In this document: positions 54,807 through 64,000 of the stretch, in pieces | Position numbering within the stretch: the first letter of the stretch is position 1 | Layout: the number at the start of each line of letters is the position of its first letter | Assembly (NCBI GenBank): GCA_024684035.1 | Contig: JAIKXQ010000077.1 | Span: 1 to 64,000 of the forward strand | DNA length: 64,000 bases | Reading direction: 5' to 3' | From: Eubacterium sp. | GTDB lineage: Bacteria; Bacillota; Clostridia; Lachnospirales; Lachnospiraceae | Notes under the pieces: model-generated | Database searches by the model: none | What the model was told of the DNA's origin: nothing | The model's input: the letters and a program-made list of their open reading frames with translations, nothing else | Position numbers and translations under genes: made by a program

Positions 54807-55175
54807 ATGATTAGTAAAGTATCTAGAGCACAGGTTCGCCAGAAAAAACATAGAAGAATGCGCAATCATATTGCAGGTACCTCCGAGAGACCGCGTCTTT
54901 CCGTATTCCGCAGCAACAATCATATGTACGCGCAGATCATTGATGACTCTACAGCAAAGACTCTTGTTGCAGCTTCTACTCTTGAGAAAGATGTAAAGGC
55001 TAACCTTGAGAAGACAAACGACGTTGAGGCTGCTAAATATCTTGGATCCGTAATCGGCAAGAAGGCAGTTGAGGCCGGAATCAAAGCTGTAGTATTTGAT
55101 CGTGGCGGTTACATTTATCACGGTAAAGTTCAGGCACTGGCAGACGCAGCCCGCGAGGCCGGCCTGGAATTCTAA
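54807..55175 (+). CDS. rplR: 50S ribosomal protein L18
   Basis: The 122-residue protein binds 5S r[15 protein letters not shown] and [10 protein letters not shown] are conserved. The ATG at 54807 has the right distance to AAAGGAGA; an in-frame GTG lies at 54801. Confidence 0.97.
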   Translation: MISKVSRAQVRQKKHRRMRNHIAGTSERPRLSVFRSNNHMYAQIIDDSTAKTLVAASTLEKDVKANLEKTNDVEAAKYLGSVIGKKAVEAGIKAVVFDRGGYIYHGKVQALADAAREAGLEF

Positions 55176-55193
55176 TGGAAGGAGAAATAGTAC

Positions 55194-55703
55194 ATGAGAC
55201 ACGTAATCATTGATGCCAGCCAGCTGGAGCTGGAAGATAATGTAGTATCCATCAAGAGAGTCTCCAAGACTGTAAAAGGTGGTCGTACCTCCCGTTTTAC
55301 CGCGCTCGTAATCGTTGGAGATCACAATGGTCATGTTGGTGCCGGTCTTGGAAAAGCAGTTGAGATTCCGGAAGCTATCCGCAAAGGAAAAGAGGATGCT
55401 ATGAAGCATCTGATCTCTGTTGCAAGAGACGAGAACAACTCCATTACTCATGATTTCATCGGCAAATACGGAAGCGCATCTGTTCTTCTTAAGAGAGCTC
55501 CTGAAGGTACTGGTATCATCGCCGGCGGTACAGCTCGTGCAGTTGTAGAGCTCGCAGGTATCCAGAATATCCGTACAAAATGCCTTGGATCAAACAATAA
55601 GCAGAACGTAGTTCTTGCTACACTTGAAGGACTCAAAGCACTGAAGACACCGGAAGAGGTTGCAAGACTTCGCGGTAAATCAGTAGATGAGATCCTGGCA
55701 TAA
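55194..55703 (+). CDS. rpsE: 30S ribosomal protein S5
   Basis: The 169-residue accuracy protein has [15 protein letters not shown] and [11 protein letters not shown]. Typical length. GGAGAA lies before the ATG. Confidence 0.98.
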   Translation: MRHVIIDASQLELEDNVVSIKRVSKTVKGGRTSRFTALVIVGDHNGHVGAGLGKAVEIPEAIRKGKEDAMKHLISVARDENNSITHDFIGKYGSASVLLKRAPEGTGIIAGGTARAVVELAGIQNIRTKCLGSNNKQNVVLATLEGLKALKTPEEVARLRGKSVDEILA

Positions 55704-55717
55704 GGAGGGTTTGAGAA

Positions 55718-55900
55718 ATGGCTGATAAGAAGTTAAAAGTTACATTGGTTCATTCCACAATCGGATGCGTACCGAAGCACAGAAAAATTGTTGAGGGAAT
55801 CGGACTTAGAAAATTAAACCGTACAGTAGAGCTTCCTGACAACGCTTCCACAAGAAGCATCATCCGTCAGGTTGGTTATCTGCTTAAGGTTGAAGAGTAA
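55718..55900 (+). CDS. rpmD: 50S ribosomal protein L30
   Basis: The 60-residue protein has K-V-T-L-V-H-S-T-I-G and G-L-R-K-L-N-R-T-V. It follows rpsE by 14 bases with AAGGAGG before the ATG. Confidence 0.97.
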   Translation: MADKKLKVTLVHSTIGCVPKHRKIVEGIGLRKLNRTVELPDNASTRSIIRQVGYLLKVEE

Positions 55901-55919
55901 TTTTTAGAGGAGGTACCAA

Positions 55920-56360
55920 ATGGATTTATCAAATCTTAGCCCTGCAGAGGGATCCAAACACAGTGATAACTTCCGCAGAGGCCGTGGACACGGTTCCGGA
56001 AATGGTAAAACAGCCGGTTTTGGTCACAAGGGACAGAAAGCTCGTTCCGGAGCACCGAGACCTGGTTTCGAGGGTGGTCAGATGCCGCTCTACAGACGTA
56101 TCCCGAAGAGAGGTTTCAAATGCAGAAACTCTAAAGAGATCGTTGCAATCAATGTTGCAGAGCTCAACAGATTCGAGGATGGCGCTGAGGTTACAATTGC
56201 AGCACTCGTTGAGAGCGGAATCATCTCCAATCCGAGAGATGGTGTAAAGATTCTCGGCAACGGCGAGCTTTCAAAGAAACTCAATGTTAAAGTAACTGCA
56301 GCAAGTGCTAGTGCTAAAGAAAAGATTGAAGCAGCTGGTGGAACAATCGAGGTGATCTGA
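55920..56360 (+). CDS. rplO: 50S ribosomal protein L15
   Basis: The 146-residue protein has the glycine-rich basic N-terminal arm [20 protein letters not shown] and a folded C-terminal domain. Its stop overlaps the secY ATG. Confidence 0.98.
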   Translation: MDLSNLSPAEGSKHSDNFRRGRGHGSGNGKTAGFGHKGQKARSGAPRPGFEGGQMPLYRRIPKRGFKCRNSKEIVAINVAELNRFEDGAEVTIAALVESGIISNPRDGVKILGNGELSKKLNVKVTAASASAKEKIEAAGGTIEVI

Positions 56361-57670
56361 TGATTAAAACAATGCGTGATGCTTTCCGAATCAAGGAAAT
56401 TAGACGGAGACTTTTTTATCTCTTAATCATGCTCGTCATCATCCGATTAGCTTCACAGATCCCGGTTCCAGGAGTAGACACTGACTTCTTTAAGGAATTC
56501 TTTAAAAATAACTCAACGGACGCATTCAACTTCCTGAATGCGTTCACTGGCGGCGGTTTTACAAACTTTTCGATCCTGGCGCTGAGCATTACTCCGTACA
56601 TCACAGGATCAATTATCGTTCAGCTTCTGACAATTGCTTTTCCGAAGCTGGAGGAGATGTCCCGTGATGGAGAAGAGGGACGCAAAAAGCTCAATAATAT
56701 TACCAGATGGCTTAACGTAGGTCTGTCAATCTTCGAGGCAAGTGCTATGTGCATCGGCTTCAAGAATCAGTTGATTCTCAACATGACAGTCGTTAACGTC
56801 ATCGTTGTTGTAGCAAGCCTTACAGCAGGTTCCTGTCTGCTTATGTGGATGGGTGATCAGATCAATGAGAAAGGTATCGGAAACGGTATCTCTATCATAC
56901 TTCTGCTCAACATCCTTTCACGTGTGCCGCAGGATATGCTTACTCTTTATGACAACCTTGTAAAGGGCAAGACTATTGCAAAGGCTACTTTAGCCTGGGT
57001 TGTGATCGCGGCCGTGATACTGGCTGTAGTAGTTCTCACTCTGATCCTCAACGGAGCGGAGAGAAGAATTCCGGTTCAGTATTCACAGAAGATGGTTGGA
57101 CGTCGTCTCATCGGCGGACAGTCATCTAATATCCCGCTGAAGGTCAACACTGGTGGTGTAATTCCGATTATCTTTGCTTCTTCACTGATGTCCTTCCCGG
57201 GCATTATCGTGGCATTCACCGGCAAACAGCCCGGCGGATGGGGTGGCAAGATTATCGGTATGCTGAGTTCCAGCAACTGGTTCAAACCGTCTGACTGGTT
57301 CTCATCCATAGGTCTGCTCATTTACATTCTGCTCGTTGTATTCTTCGCTTATTTTTACACTTCCATCACCTTTAACCCGATGGAAGTAGCGGATAACCTG
57401 AAGAAACAGGGAGGATTTATCCCGGGTATCAGACCGGGTAAATCAACTGAGGATTACCTGAACGCCGTTCTGAAGTATGTCATTTTCATCGGTGCTGCAG
57501 GACTGATCATCGTCTGCGTACTTCCTTACGTCTTCAATGGTCTCTTCAGTGCAAATGTTTCCTTCGGTGGAACATCCCTTATCATTATCGTATCTGTCAT
57601 TCTTGAGACTCTGAAACAGATCGAGTCCATGATGCTTGTGCGTAATTATAAAGGATTCCTCTCCGAATAA
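56360..57670 (+). CDS. secY: Preprotein translocase channel SecY
   Basis: The 436-residue channel has ten membrane helices. I-T-P-Y-I-T-G-S-I-I-V-Q-L in helix 2 and R-R-I-P-V-Q-Y in the cytoplasmic loop are diagnostic. It exports proteins with SecE and SecA. It overlaps rplO by one base and is followed by a terminator. Confidence 0.98.
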   Translation: MIKTMRDAFRIKEIRRRLFYLLIMLVIIRLASQIPVPGVDTDFFKEFFKNNSTDAFNFLNAFTGGGFTNFSILALSITPYITGSIIVQLLTIAFPKLEEMSRDGEEGRKKLNNITRWLNVGLSIFEASAMCIGFKNQLILNMTVVNVIVVVASLTAGSCLLMWMGDQINEKGIGNGISIILLLNILSRVPQDMLTLYDNLVKGKTIAKATLAWVVIAAVILAVVVLTLILNGAERRIPVQYSQKMVGRRLIGGQSSNIPLKVNTGGVIPIIFASSLMSFPGIIVAFTGKQPGGWGGKIIGMLSSSNWFKPSDWFSSIGLLIYILLVVFFAYFYTSITFNPMEVADNLKKQGGFIPGIRPGKSTEDYLNAVLKYVIFIGAAGLIIVCVLPYVFNGLFSANVSFGGTSLIIIVSVILETLKQIESMMLVRNYKGFLSE

Positions 57671-57692
57671 GGACCACAATAAGAATAAAAGA

Positions 57693-57724
57693 GAACGCTG
57701 TGTTTCGTCACGGCGTTCTTTTTT
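57693..57724 (+). terminator. Terminator after secY
   Basis: A ten-base-pair stem GAACGCTGTG/CACGGCGTTC (57693-57702, 57709-57718) is followed by six T. Confidence 0.85.
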
Positions 57725-57725
57725 C

Positions 57726-57754
57726 TTGACGTAAAAAACAAGAATGTATAAAAT
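57726..57754 (+). promoter_or_regulatory. Predicted promoter of adk-map-infA
   Basis: TTGACG (57726-57731), a 17-base spacer and TAAAAT (57749-57754), directly after the secY terminator and 89 bases before adk. Confidence 0.75.
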
Positions 57755-57830
57755 TATAAAGTCGGATTGGGACGATACGTGTCACCGGCAGAAGGGTATG
57801 GCATTAAAAATACGGACATATAATGATTAA

Positions 57831-58484
<654 letters not shown>

Positions 58485-58507
58485 TCAGCTATGAATGGAG
58501 TTCATAA

Positions 58508-59284
58508 ATGTCAGTAACAATCAAGAGTGCAAGTGAAATAGAAAAGATGAGAAAGTCCAACAGGCTTTTGCAGGACGTGTTCGCAGGACTTCGGGATATG
58601 ATCCGCCCCGGAATCTCCACCATGGAGATCAATGAAGAGGCTGATCGTATCGTGCGCTCCCTGGGGGGCGTCCCGAACTTTCTGCACTACGGAGGATATC
58701 CGGCCACAGTATGCACTTCCGTGAACGAGGAAGTGGTTCACGGGATTCCCAGTGAGAAAAAAATCCTGCAGGAAGGTGATATTATATCCCTGGATATGGG
58801 GCTGATCTATGACGGCTATCACTCTGACGCCGCGAGAACCTTTGCGGTAGGAGAAATCAGTCCGGAGGCACAGAAACTCATCGATGTCACCAGGCAGAGC
58901 TTCTTCGAGGGGATGAAGTTTGCGAAGGCCGGCTGCCATCTCCATGAGATTTCCGCCGCCATCGGCAACTACTGTGAGAGCTTTGGATACGGAGTGGTTC
59001 GTGATCTTGTAGGTCATGGGATCGGTACAAAGCTTCATGAGGATCCACAGATTCCCAACTATGCCCAGAAGAACAACGGGATCTGTCTGCAGCCCGGCAT
59101 GACGCTGGCTGTGGAGCCCATGATCACTGCCGGGACATATAAGGTCAGATGGCTTGACGACAACTGGACCGTTGTCACAGCCGATGGCTCGCTTGCTGCT
59201 CATTATGAGAATACGATCCTCATTACAGAAGGGGAACCGGAAATCTTGACACTGTCTGCACAGGAAGCAGGAGAACGCGTATGA
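58508..59284 (+). CDS. map: Methionine aminopeptidase type I
   Basis: The 258-residue dimetal enzyme removes the first methionine. Metal ligands sit in S-L-D-M-G, S-D-A-A-R-T, H-G-I-G-x-x-x-H-E, E-P-M-I-T and H-Y-E-N-T. It overlaps the next gene by ATGA. Confidence 0.96.
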   Translation: MSVTIKSASEIEKMRKSNRLLQDVFAGLRDMIRPGISTMEINEEADRIVRSLGGVPNFLHYGGYPATVCTSVNEEVVHGIPSEKKILQEGDIISLDMGLIYDGYHSDAARTFAVGEISPEAQKLIDVTRQSFFEGMKFAKAGCHLHEISAAIGNYCESFGYGVVRDLVGHGIGTKLHEDPQIPNYAQKNNGICLQPGMTLAVEPMITAGTYKVRWLDDNWTVVTADGSLAAHYENTILITEGEPEILTLSAQEAGERV

Positions 59285-59544
59285 GACGGCTCGAAAAAGG
59301 CATGTACGCGACAAGCCTTGCAGGACACGATAAGGGCAGGCTGTATATTATTATAGAAGAAACTGAAAAGTGTGTTATACTGTCAGATGGCAGAAGTCAT
59401 CCGCTGGAAAATCCGAAGAAAAAGAAGAGGATCCATATACAGCCGGAGTACAGAATCGCCGACTGTCTGACAGATAAAATCATGGGACAGCAGGCCCTGA
59501 ATAATCAAGACATAGCAGATGCTATTCAAGCAAGGAGGAAATAA
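59281..59544 (+). CDS. KOW domain-containing RNA-binding protein
   Basis: The 87-residue protein has a KOW-like start G-M-Y-A-T-S-L-A-G-H-D-K-G-R-L-Y and a basic middle N-P-K-K-K-K-R. Such L14e-like proteins stand between map and infA in many Firmicutes; a ribosome- or RNA-linked role is inferred. It overlaps map by four bases. Confidence 0.88.
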   Translation: MRRLEKGMYATSLAGHDKGRLYIIIEETEKCVILSDGRSHPLENPKKKKRIHIQPEYRIADCLTDKIMGQQALNNQDIADAIQARRK

Positions 59545-59547
59545 TAC

Positions 59548-59766
59548 ATGTCAAAGTCTGATGTAATCGAAGTAGAAGGAATCGTACTGGAGAAGCTTCC
59601 CAACGCAATGTTCCGCGTAGAGCTTGAGAACAAGCACGTTGTACTGGCACATATCAGCGGAAAGCTCAGAATGAATTTCATTCGTATTCTTCCGGGAGAT
59701 AAAGTAACTCTGGAGCTTTCTCCCTACGATCTTGAAAAAGGACGTATCATCTGGAGAGATAAATAA
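59548..59766 (+). CDS. infA: Translation initiation factor IF-1
   Basis: The 72-residue OB-fold protein blocks the A site during initiation. [17 protein letters not shown] and G-R-I-I-W-R are conserved. CAAGGAGG precedes the ATG. Confidence 0.98.
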   Translation: MSKSDVIEVEGIVLEKLPNAMFRVELENKHVVLAHISGKLRMNFIRILPGDKVTLELSPYDLEKGRIIWRDK

Positions 59767-59776
59767 TAGACATTCG

Positions 59777-59803
59777 GCAGGAACGTTTAGTTCCTGCTTT
59801 TTT
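59777..59803 (+). terminator. Terminator after infA
   Basis: GCAGGAAC/GTTCCTGC (59777-59784, 59790-59797) with loop GTTTA is followed by six T. Confidence 0.85.
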
Positions 59804-59851
59804 GCCTGCGCATTTTTCCAAATTTTGGCGCAAAATTTTGTGAAAAATCCC

Positions 59852-59880
59852 TTGCGCAATACAGACCTTGGTGTTAGAAT
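59852..59880 (+). promoter_or_regulatory. Predicted promoter of rpmJ-alpha operon
   Basis: TTGCGC (59852-59857), a 17-base spacer and TAGAAT (59875-59880), 112 bases before rpmJ. Confidence 0.6.
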
Positions 59881-59991
59881 GATAGCTGTATCTTTGCGTG
59901 TCTTCTGAGGATCAACCCACCCGGAAGCGTTGCAGACGCAAGATACATTGCAATCTACTTATGCTTTTCATTACAGGAAAGGAGGATACTC

Positions 59992-60105
59992 ATGAAGGTA
60001 AGATCTTCTGTAAAACCGATGTGCGAGAAGTGCAAGGTTATCAAGAGAAAAGGCAGTATTCGTATCATTTGTGAGAATCCAAAGCATAAACAGAGACAGG
60101 GTTGA
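59992..60105 (+). CDS. rpmJ: 50S ribosomal protein L36
   Basis: The 37-residue zinc protein starts [10 protein letters not shown] and has C-E-K-C, a later C, and H-K-Q-R-Q-G. GAAAGGAGG precedes the ATG. Confidence 0.98.
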   Translation: MKVRSSVKPMCEKCKVIKRKGSIRIICENPKHKQRQG

Positions 60106-60137
60106 TAATCAGACAACTCATCACTGCTTATGCGAAC

Positions 60138-60305
60138 TAATATTATAAAGTGAGACCTGACTTGCTGCGTCAGGTAACCTCCGGCGGAGATCCGCGCAAA
60201 CGGAGATCCCTTATAATATTACTTAAAACCTTCCCGGGATTCGAAAAAAAGAGGGAAGGAAAGGCCGACACAAATGTTGGCGGCTGGATGCATATACCTG
60301 CATCC
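60138..60305 (+). other. Highly structured leader before rpsM (cloverleaf-like)
   Basis: A perfect 11-base-pair stem (60138-60148 with 60211-60221) closes a multi-branch fold. It holds ACCTGAC/GTCAGGT (60155-60161, 60169-60175) and one or two stems formed by 60179-60208, which carry CGGAGATCC twice. Further hairpins follow: CCTTCCC/GGGAAGG, GCCGACA/TGTTGGC, GGATGCA/TGCATCC. It fills the 277-base gap between rpmJ and rpsM and may bind S4, which is encoded downstream (inference). Confidence 0.65.
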
Positions 60306-60382
60306 CATTTAAGATGGTATTAAATTGATCGGCGAAAAAGCAGCACTTTCAGACTGATCGCAACAAAAGGAGGAAAACGCAC

Positions 60383-60754
60383 ATGGCTCGTATAGCTGGT
60401 GTAGATTTACCAAGAGACAAACGTGTAGAGATAGGTCTTACCTATATCTACGGAATCGGAAGAACAACTTCCACAAAGCTTCTTGCACAGGCTGGAGTAA
60501 ATCCGGATACACGTGTTAGAGACCTCACAGATGACGAAGTAAAGAGCCTCACAAACGCAATCGAGGAGCTTCAGGTTACTGTAGAGGGTGATCTCAGACG
60601 TGAGATTGCTATGAACATCAAACGTCTTCAGGAGATCGGCTGCTACCGTGGCAAACGTCACAGAGTAGGACTTCCTGTTCGTGGACAGAAGACAAAGACA
60701 AACGCCAGAACTCGTAAGGGTCCTAGAAGAACAGTTGCTAACAAGAAGAAATAA
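60383..60754 (+). CDS. rpsM: 30S ribosomal protein S13
   Basis: The 123-residue head protein starts [14 protein letters not shown] and ends in the basic [11 protein letters not shown] tail. AAAAGGAGG precedes the ATG. Confidence 0.98.
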   Translation: MARIAGVDLPRDKRVEIGLTYIYGIGRTTSTKLLAQAGVNPDTRVRDLTDDEVKSLTNAIEELQVTVEGDLRREIAMNIKRLQEIGCYRGKRHRVGLPVRGQKTKTNARTRKGPRRTVANKKK

Positions 60755-60796
60755 TGACAAAGCACATTTAAAGGAAAAGGTAGGTTAGTTTTTATT

Positions 60797-61189
60797 ATGC
60801 CAAAAGCTACTAAGAAAACGACAAAACGTCGTGTAAAGAAAAACGTTGAACGTGGACAGGCACATATTCAGGCATCTTTCAACAACACAATCGTTACTCT
60901 GACTGATACAGAGGGTAACGCACTGTCTTGGGCAAGTGCCGGTGGCCTTGGATTCAAAGGTTCAAGAAAATCTACTCCTTACGCTGCACAGATGGCAGCA
61001 GAGACTGCTACAAAGGCAGCTCTGGTTCATGGTTTAAAGAGCGTTGAGGTATTTGTAAAAGGACCTGGTTCAGGTCGTGAGGCTGCAATCCGTGCACTGG
61101 CTGCAGCTGGACTTGAAGTAACTAGCATCTGCGATGTGACACCGGTACCGCACAACGGCTGCCGTCCGCCCAAGCGCAGAAGAGTCTGA
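60797..61189 (+). CDS. rpsK: 30S ribosomal protein S11
   Basis: The 130-residue platform protein has [12 protein letters not shown] and the end [12 protein letters not shown]. Typical length. Confidence 0.98.
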   Translation: MPKATKKTTKRRVKKNVERGQAHIQASFNNTIVTLTDTEGNALSWASAGGLGFKGSRKSTPYAAQMAAETATKAALVHGLKSVEVFVKGPGSGREAAIRALAAAGLEVTSICDVTPVPHNGCRPPKRRRV

Positions 61190-61221
61190 TTTTACAAATA
61201 TTAAACAGGAGGTCATAGATA

Positions 61222-61815
61222 ATGGCAGTAGATAGAGTACCGGTACTTAAGAGATGCAGAAGCCTTGGACTGGATCCTACATATCTGGGTATTGACAAGA
61301 AATCCAGACGTCAGCTTAGAAATAATCGCCGCAAAATTTCCGAGTACGGAATGCAGCTTCGCGAGAAACAGAAAGCAAAATTCATTTACGGAGTTCTGGA
61401 GAAACCTTTCCGTAACTATTACGCAAAGGCAGACCGCATGAAAGGACAGACAGGTGACAACCTGATGGCTCTCCTTGAGATGCGTCTGGACAACGTAATC
61501 TTCCGCCTTGCACTTGCAAGAACAAGAAAAGAGGCTAGACAGATCGTTGATCACAAATTCGTTACCGTTAACGGTAAAGTTGTAAACATTCCGTCCTATC
61601 AGGTAAAACCTGGTGACGTAATCGAAATCAAAGAGAGCAAGAAAACTACACAGAGAATGAAAGATGTTGCAGACGCAACAGCAGGACGTGTAGTTCCGGC
61701 ATGGCTGGATGTAAACGCAGACGCACTGCAGGGAACTGTTAAGCAGGTTCCTACACGTGATATGATCGACGTTCCGGTTGATGACATGTCTATCGTCGAG
61801 TTGTACTCCAAATAA
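61222..61815 (+). CDS. rpsD: 30S ribosomal protein S4
   Basis: The 197-residue assembly protein has an S4 RNA-binding domain (about residues 90-150, R-L-D-N-V-I-F-R-L). The N-terminal cysteines for zinc are mostly absent. In many bacteria S4 represses its own operon, which makes the leader at 60138 of interest. Confidence 0.98.
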   Translation: MAVDRVPVLKRCRSLGLDPTYLGIDKKSRRQLRNNRRKISEYGMQLREKQKAKFIYGVLEKPFRNYYAKADRMKGQTGDNLMALLEMRLDNVIFRLALARTRKEARQIVDHKFVTVNGKVVNIPSYQVKPGDVIEIKESKKTTQRMKDVADATAGRVVPAWLDVNADALQGTVKQVPTRDMIDVPVDDMSIVELYSK

Positions 61816-61908
61816 TTATAGTTTGAATTTTTTGACTGCATGGTTCACCGCAAGGTGGCCCATGCGGCTTTGCAACTTGATGAACATCCTAAAAGGAGGG
61901 ACTTGCAG

Positions 61909-62871
61909 GTGTTTGATTTTAACAAACCCAAAATTGAGATTACCGAGATTTCAGAAGACAAGAAGTTCGGCAGATTCGTTGTTGAGCCTCTGGAGCGTGG
62001 TTACGGAACCACCCTCGGAAATTCTCTCAGAAGAATTATGCTTTCCTCACTTCCGGGTTCCGCAGTAAGCCAGGTTAAGATTGAGGGAGTTCTTCATGAG
62101 TTCAGTTCCATCCCGGGCGTCAAAGAGGATGTGACTGAGATCATTATGAATCTCAAAAACCTTTCGATTAAGAATAACAGCAGCTCTGATGAACCGAAGG
62201 TGGCATACATTGAGTATGACGGCGAGGGTATCGTTCGTGCTTCTGATATTCAGGTTGATCAGGATATTGAAATTATGAATCCGGATCAGATCATCGCGCA
62301 TCTGAATGGTGGTCCTGACTGTAAGCTTTACATGGAGCTGACAATTACCAATGGACGCGGCTACGTAGGCGCTGACAAAGGTAAACCGGAAGATCTGCCC
62401 ATCGGCGTAATCGCAGTTGATGCGATCTACACACCGGTTGAGCGTGTAAACATGACTGTAGAAAATACCCGTGTCGGCCAGATCACAGACTTTGACAAGC
62501 TGACACTTGATGTATATACCAACAAGACACTGGGACCGGATGAGGCTGTCAGCCTTGCTGCAAAGGTTCTCAGTGAGCACCTGAAGCTGTTTATCGATCT
62601 TTCAGAGAATGCAAAGACTGCTGAAGTTATGATCGAGCATCAGGATGACGAGAAAGAGAAAGTTCTTGAGATGAATATCGATGAGCTTGAGCTTTCCGTA
62701 CGTTCCTACAACTGTCTGAAGCGTGCAGGTATCAATACAGTCGAGGAACTCTGCAACAAGACTTCCGAGGATATGATGAAGGTTAGGAACCTTGGTCGCA
62801 AATCCCTCGAAGAGGTACTTGCAAAGCTCAACGAGCTTGGTCTTTCCTTAAGCCCGAGCGAGGAGCAGTAA
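61909..62871 (+). CDS. rpoA: DNA-directed RNA polymerase alpha subunit
   Basis: The 320-residue subunit has an N-terminal assembly domain ([20 protein letters not shown]) and a C-terminal DNA-binding domain ([13 protein letters not shown]). The GTG at 61909 is chosen: AGGAGG lies nine bases before it and the product aligns with other RpoA starts. The ATG at 61840 would add 23 foreign residues. Confidence 0.96.
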   Translation: MFDFNKPKIEITEISEDKKFGRFVVEPLERGYGTTLGNSLRRIMLSSLPGSAVSQVKIEGVLHEFSSIPGVKEDVTEIIMNLKNLSIKNNSSSDEPKVAYIEYDGEGIVRASDIQVDQDIEIMNPDQIIAHLNGGPDCKLYMELTITNGRGYVGADKGKPEDLPIGVIAVDAIYTPVERVNMTVENTRVGQITDFDKLTLDVYTNKTLGPDEAVSLAAKVLSEHLKLFIDLSENAKTAEVMIEHQDDEKEKVLEMNIDELELSVRSYNCLKRAGINTVEELCNKTSEDMMKVRNLGRKSLEEVLAKLNELGLSLSPSEEQ

Positions 62872-63021
62872 CAAGAAAGCTGCGCCCTAAGGCGCAGGTT
62901 ACAGATGCCGCGGTCGTAAGACCTACGTGCGGATCGCAGCATACAGATTATGGATAAATAACGAACAGTCAGTAAGTCCGAAGATGCGTGACTGTCCGTT
63001 CCACAATTGGAGGACAAAGAA

Positions 63022-63558
63022 ATGGCAAAATACAGAAAGCTTGGAAGAACAGCTTCCCAGAGAAAAGCATTACTTAGAAACCAGGTTACAAACCTTCTCT
63101 ATCACGGATCCATCCGTACAACAGAGACAAAGGCTAAAGAGATCAAAAAGATCGCTGAGGGTCTGATCGCACTCGCTGTACGTGAGGCTGACAACTTCGA
63201 GACTGAGACTGTTAAAGTTAAAGTTCCGGAGAAGGATGCCAACGGCAAACGTGTAAAAGAGGTTGTAGATGGTAAGAAAGTTACCAAATACACAGAGCAG
63301 GACAGAGAGATCAAGAAGGACAAACCGTCCAGACTTCACGCTCGTCGTCAGATGCTCAAAGTTTTCTACCCGGTAACTGAGGTTCCGGCTGAGAACAAGG
63401 GAAGAAAAGCAAACACAAAGAAAGTTGACATGGTTGCAAAGATGTTCGATGAGATCGCACCGAAGTACGCTAACCGTAACGGTGGTTACACACGTATCGT
63501 TAAGATCGGTCAGAGAAAAGGTGACGCAGCTATGGAAGTTCTTATCGAGCTTGTATAA
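63022..63558 (+). CDS. rplQ: 50S ribosomal protein L17 with charged insertion
   Basis: The 178-residue protein has the family ends (Y-R-K-L-G-R-T-A-S-Q-R-K-A and G-G-Y-T-R-I-V-K-I-G-Q-R-K-G-D). Between them lies an extra stretch at about residues 54-102, rich in K, E and V, before S-R-L-H-A-R-R-Q. Bacillus L17 is about 120 residues. The frame is intact and the SD GGAGGA is normal. Confidence 0.95.
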   Translation: MAKYRKLGRTASQRKALLRNQVTNLLYHGSIRTTETKAKEIKKIAEGLIALAVREADNFETETVKVKVPEKDANGKRVKEVVDGKKVTKYTEQDREIKKDKPSRLHARRQMLKVFYPVTEVPAENKGRKANTKKVDMVAKMFDEIAPKYANRNGGYTRIVKIGQRKGDAAMEVLIELV

Positions 63559-63582
63559 TTTCTGCTTAATCACACACAGGAA

Positions 63583-63610
63583 AGAGACTGCTGAGGCAGT
63601 CTCTTTTTTT
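63583..63610 (+). terminator. Terminator after rplQ
   Basis: AGAGACTGC/GCAGTCTCT (63583-63591, 63596-63604) with loop TGAG is followed by a T-run. It ends the ribosomal superoperon. Confidence 0.88.
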
Positions 63611-63660
63611 CTGTTCTCTATTTGCAACTTATAAAAAAAAGCGGTATCATAACATATGCT

Positions 63661-63688
63661 TTGCAATGATACATTTTTTGGATATAGA
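63661..63688 (+). promoter_or_regulatory. Possible promoter of the diacylglycerol kinase-like gene
   Basis: TTGCAA (63661-63666), a 16-base spacer and TATAGA (63683-63688). Moderate match only. Confidence 0.4.
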
Positions 63689-63730
63689 TTTGCAAAGTGA
63701 ATGGGAACTCATAAGGAGTGAAGATTATAT

Positions 63731-64000
63731 ATGGGAAAGAAACTTTTATTTGTTTATAATCCGCGCTCAGGGCGTGGCCTGATCAAACAGAATCTGGCGG
63801 AGATCATCGACGTGTTGACAAAGGGCGGATATGATGTCATTGCGCATCCGACCCAGGAGGCCGGTGACGCGAGGGAGACTCTCGCGCGGATGGCCGGCGA
63901 GGTGGATACGGTGGTCTGCAGTGGCGGCGACGGAACCATGGACGAAGTTGTCGACGCGGTCATGAAATACGCGCCGGCCATGCCTGTGGGATATATTCCT
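63731..64000 (+). CDS. Diacylglycerol kinase-like lipid kinase, N-terminal part
   Basis: The first 90 residues are present; the gene runs out of the window. F-V-Y-N-P-R-S-G-R-G and V-C-S-G-G-D-G-T-M-D-E are the phosphate- and nucleotide-binding motifs of the DAGK catalytic family (DgkB/YegS). It may phosphorylate diacylglycerol or a related lipid. Confidence 0.9.
   Translation, partial: MGKKLLFVYNPRSGRGLIKQNLAEIIDVLTKGGYDVIAHPTQEAGDARETLARMAGEVDTVVCSGGDGTMDEVVDAVMKYAPAMPVGYIP

Overview
The window looks like the chromosome of a Gram-positive anaerobe of the Lachnospiraceae/Clostridia. The evidence is the V-type ATPase, the six-gene Rnf complex in the order C-D-G-E-A-B, clostridial-type ribosomal operons with S4 and RpoA together, Stickland-type D-proline reductase genes, glycyl radical enzymes, oxygen-sensitive ferredoxins and strong AGGAGG ribosome binding sites. 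No tRNA, rRNA, CRISPR array, phage or insertion sequence was seen.

Layout. 1-6230: V-type ATPase operon (K end, E, C, F, A, B, D). 6570-11716: Rnf ion-pumping ferredoxin:NAD oxidoreductase, followed by a secreted or anchored FMN/FAD reductase (11815), the flavin transferase ApbE (14145), a NusG-II-domain protein and a Gx-type membrane protein, then an SbcD/YhaO-YhaN nuclease pair. 20225-33900: accessory amino-acid region. A divergent LysR gene faces a seven-gene operon (PrdC, PrdA, an internally duplicated small protein, PrdB, a proline racemase fused to a TetR-type regulator, a glycyl-radical activase and a hydroxyproline dehydratase). A divergent amino-acid ABC transporter follows, with terminator-like hairpins in both leaders. 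34100-46600: housekeeping genes (glpK, coaX, sortase B, ssb, sirtuin, gdpP-rplI-dnaB, ferredoxin, GNAT), with palindromic intergenic repeats between several of them. 46680-63560: S10-spc-alpha ribosomal superoperon with secY, adk, map, infA and rpoA. 63731-end: start of a diacylglycerol-kinase-like gene.

How it fits together. HypD would dehydrate trans-4-hydroxyproline to pyrroline-5-carboxylate. A P5C reductase (not in this window) would make L-proline, the racemase D-proline, and PrdA/PrdB with PrdC would reduce it to 5-aminovalerate. Rnf and the V-ATPase can couple the redox balance to ion gradients. The most unusual point is a single reading frame joining an intact-looking proline racemase to a TetR DNA-binding regulator, in an operon whose reductase carries cysteine where the classical enzyme has selenocysteine. 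That would be a selenium-independent, possibly self-sensing hydroxyproline/proline respiration module. Other points worth a second look are twin leader terminators flanking the ABC transporter promoters, a cloverleaf-like leader before rpsM, a modular family of intergenic palindromes, and an L17 protein with a charged insertion of about 48 residues.
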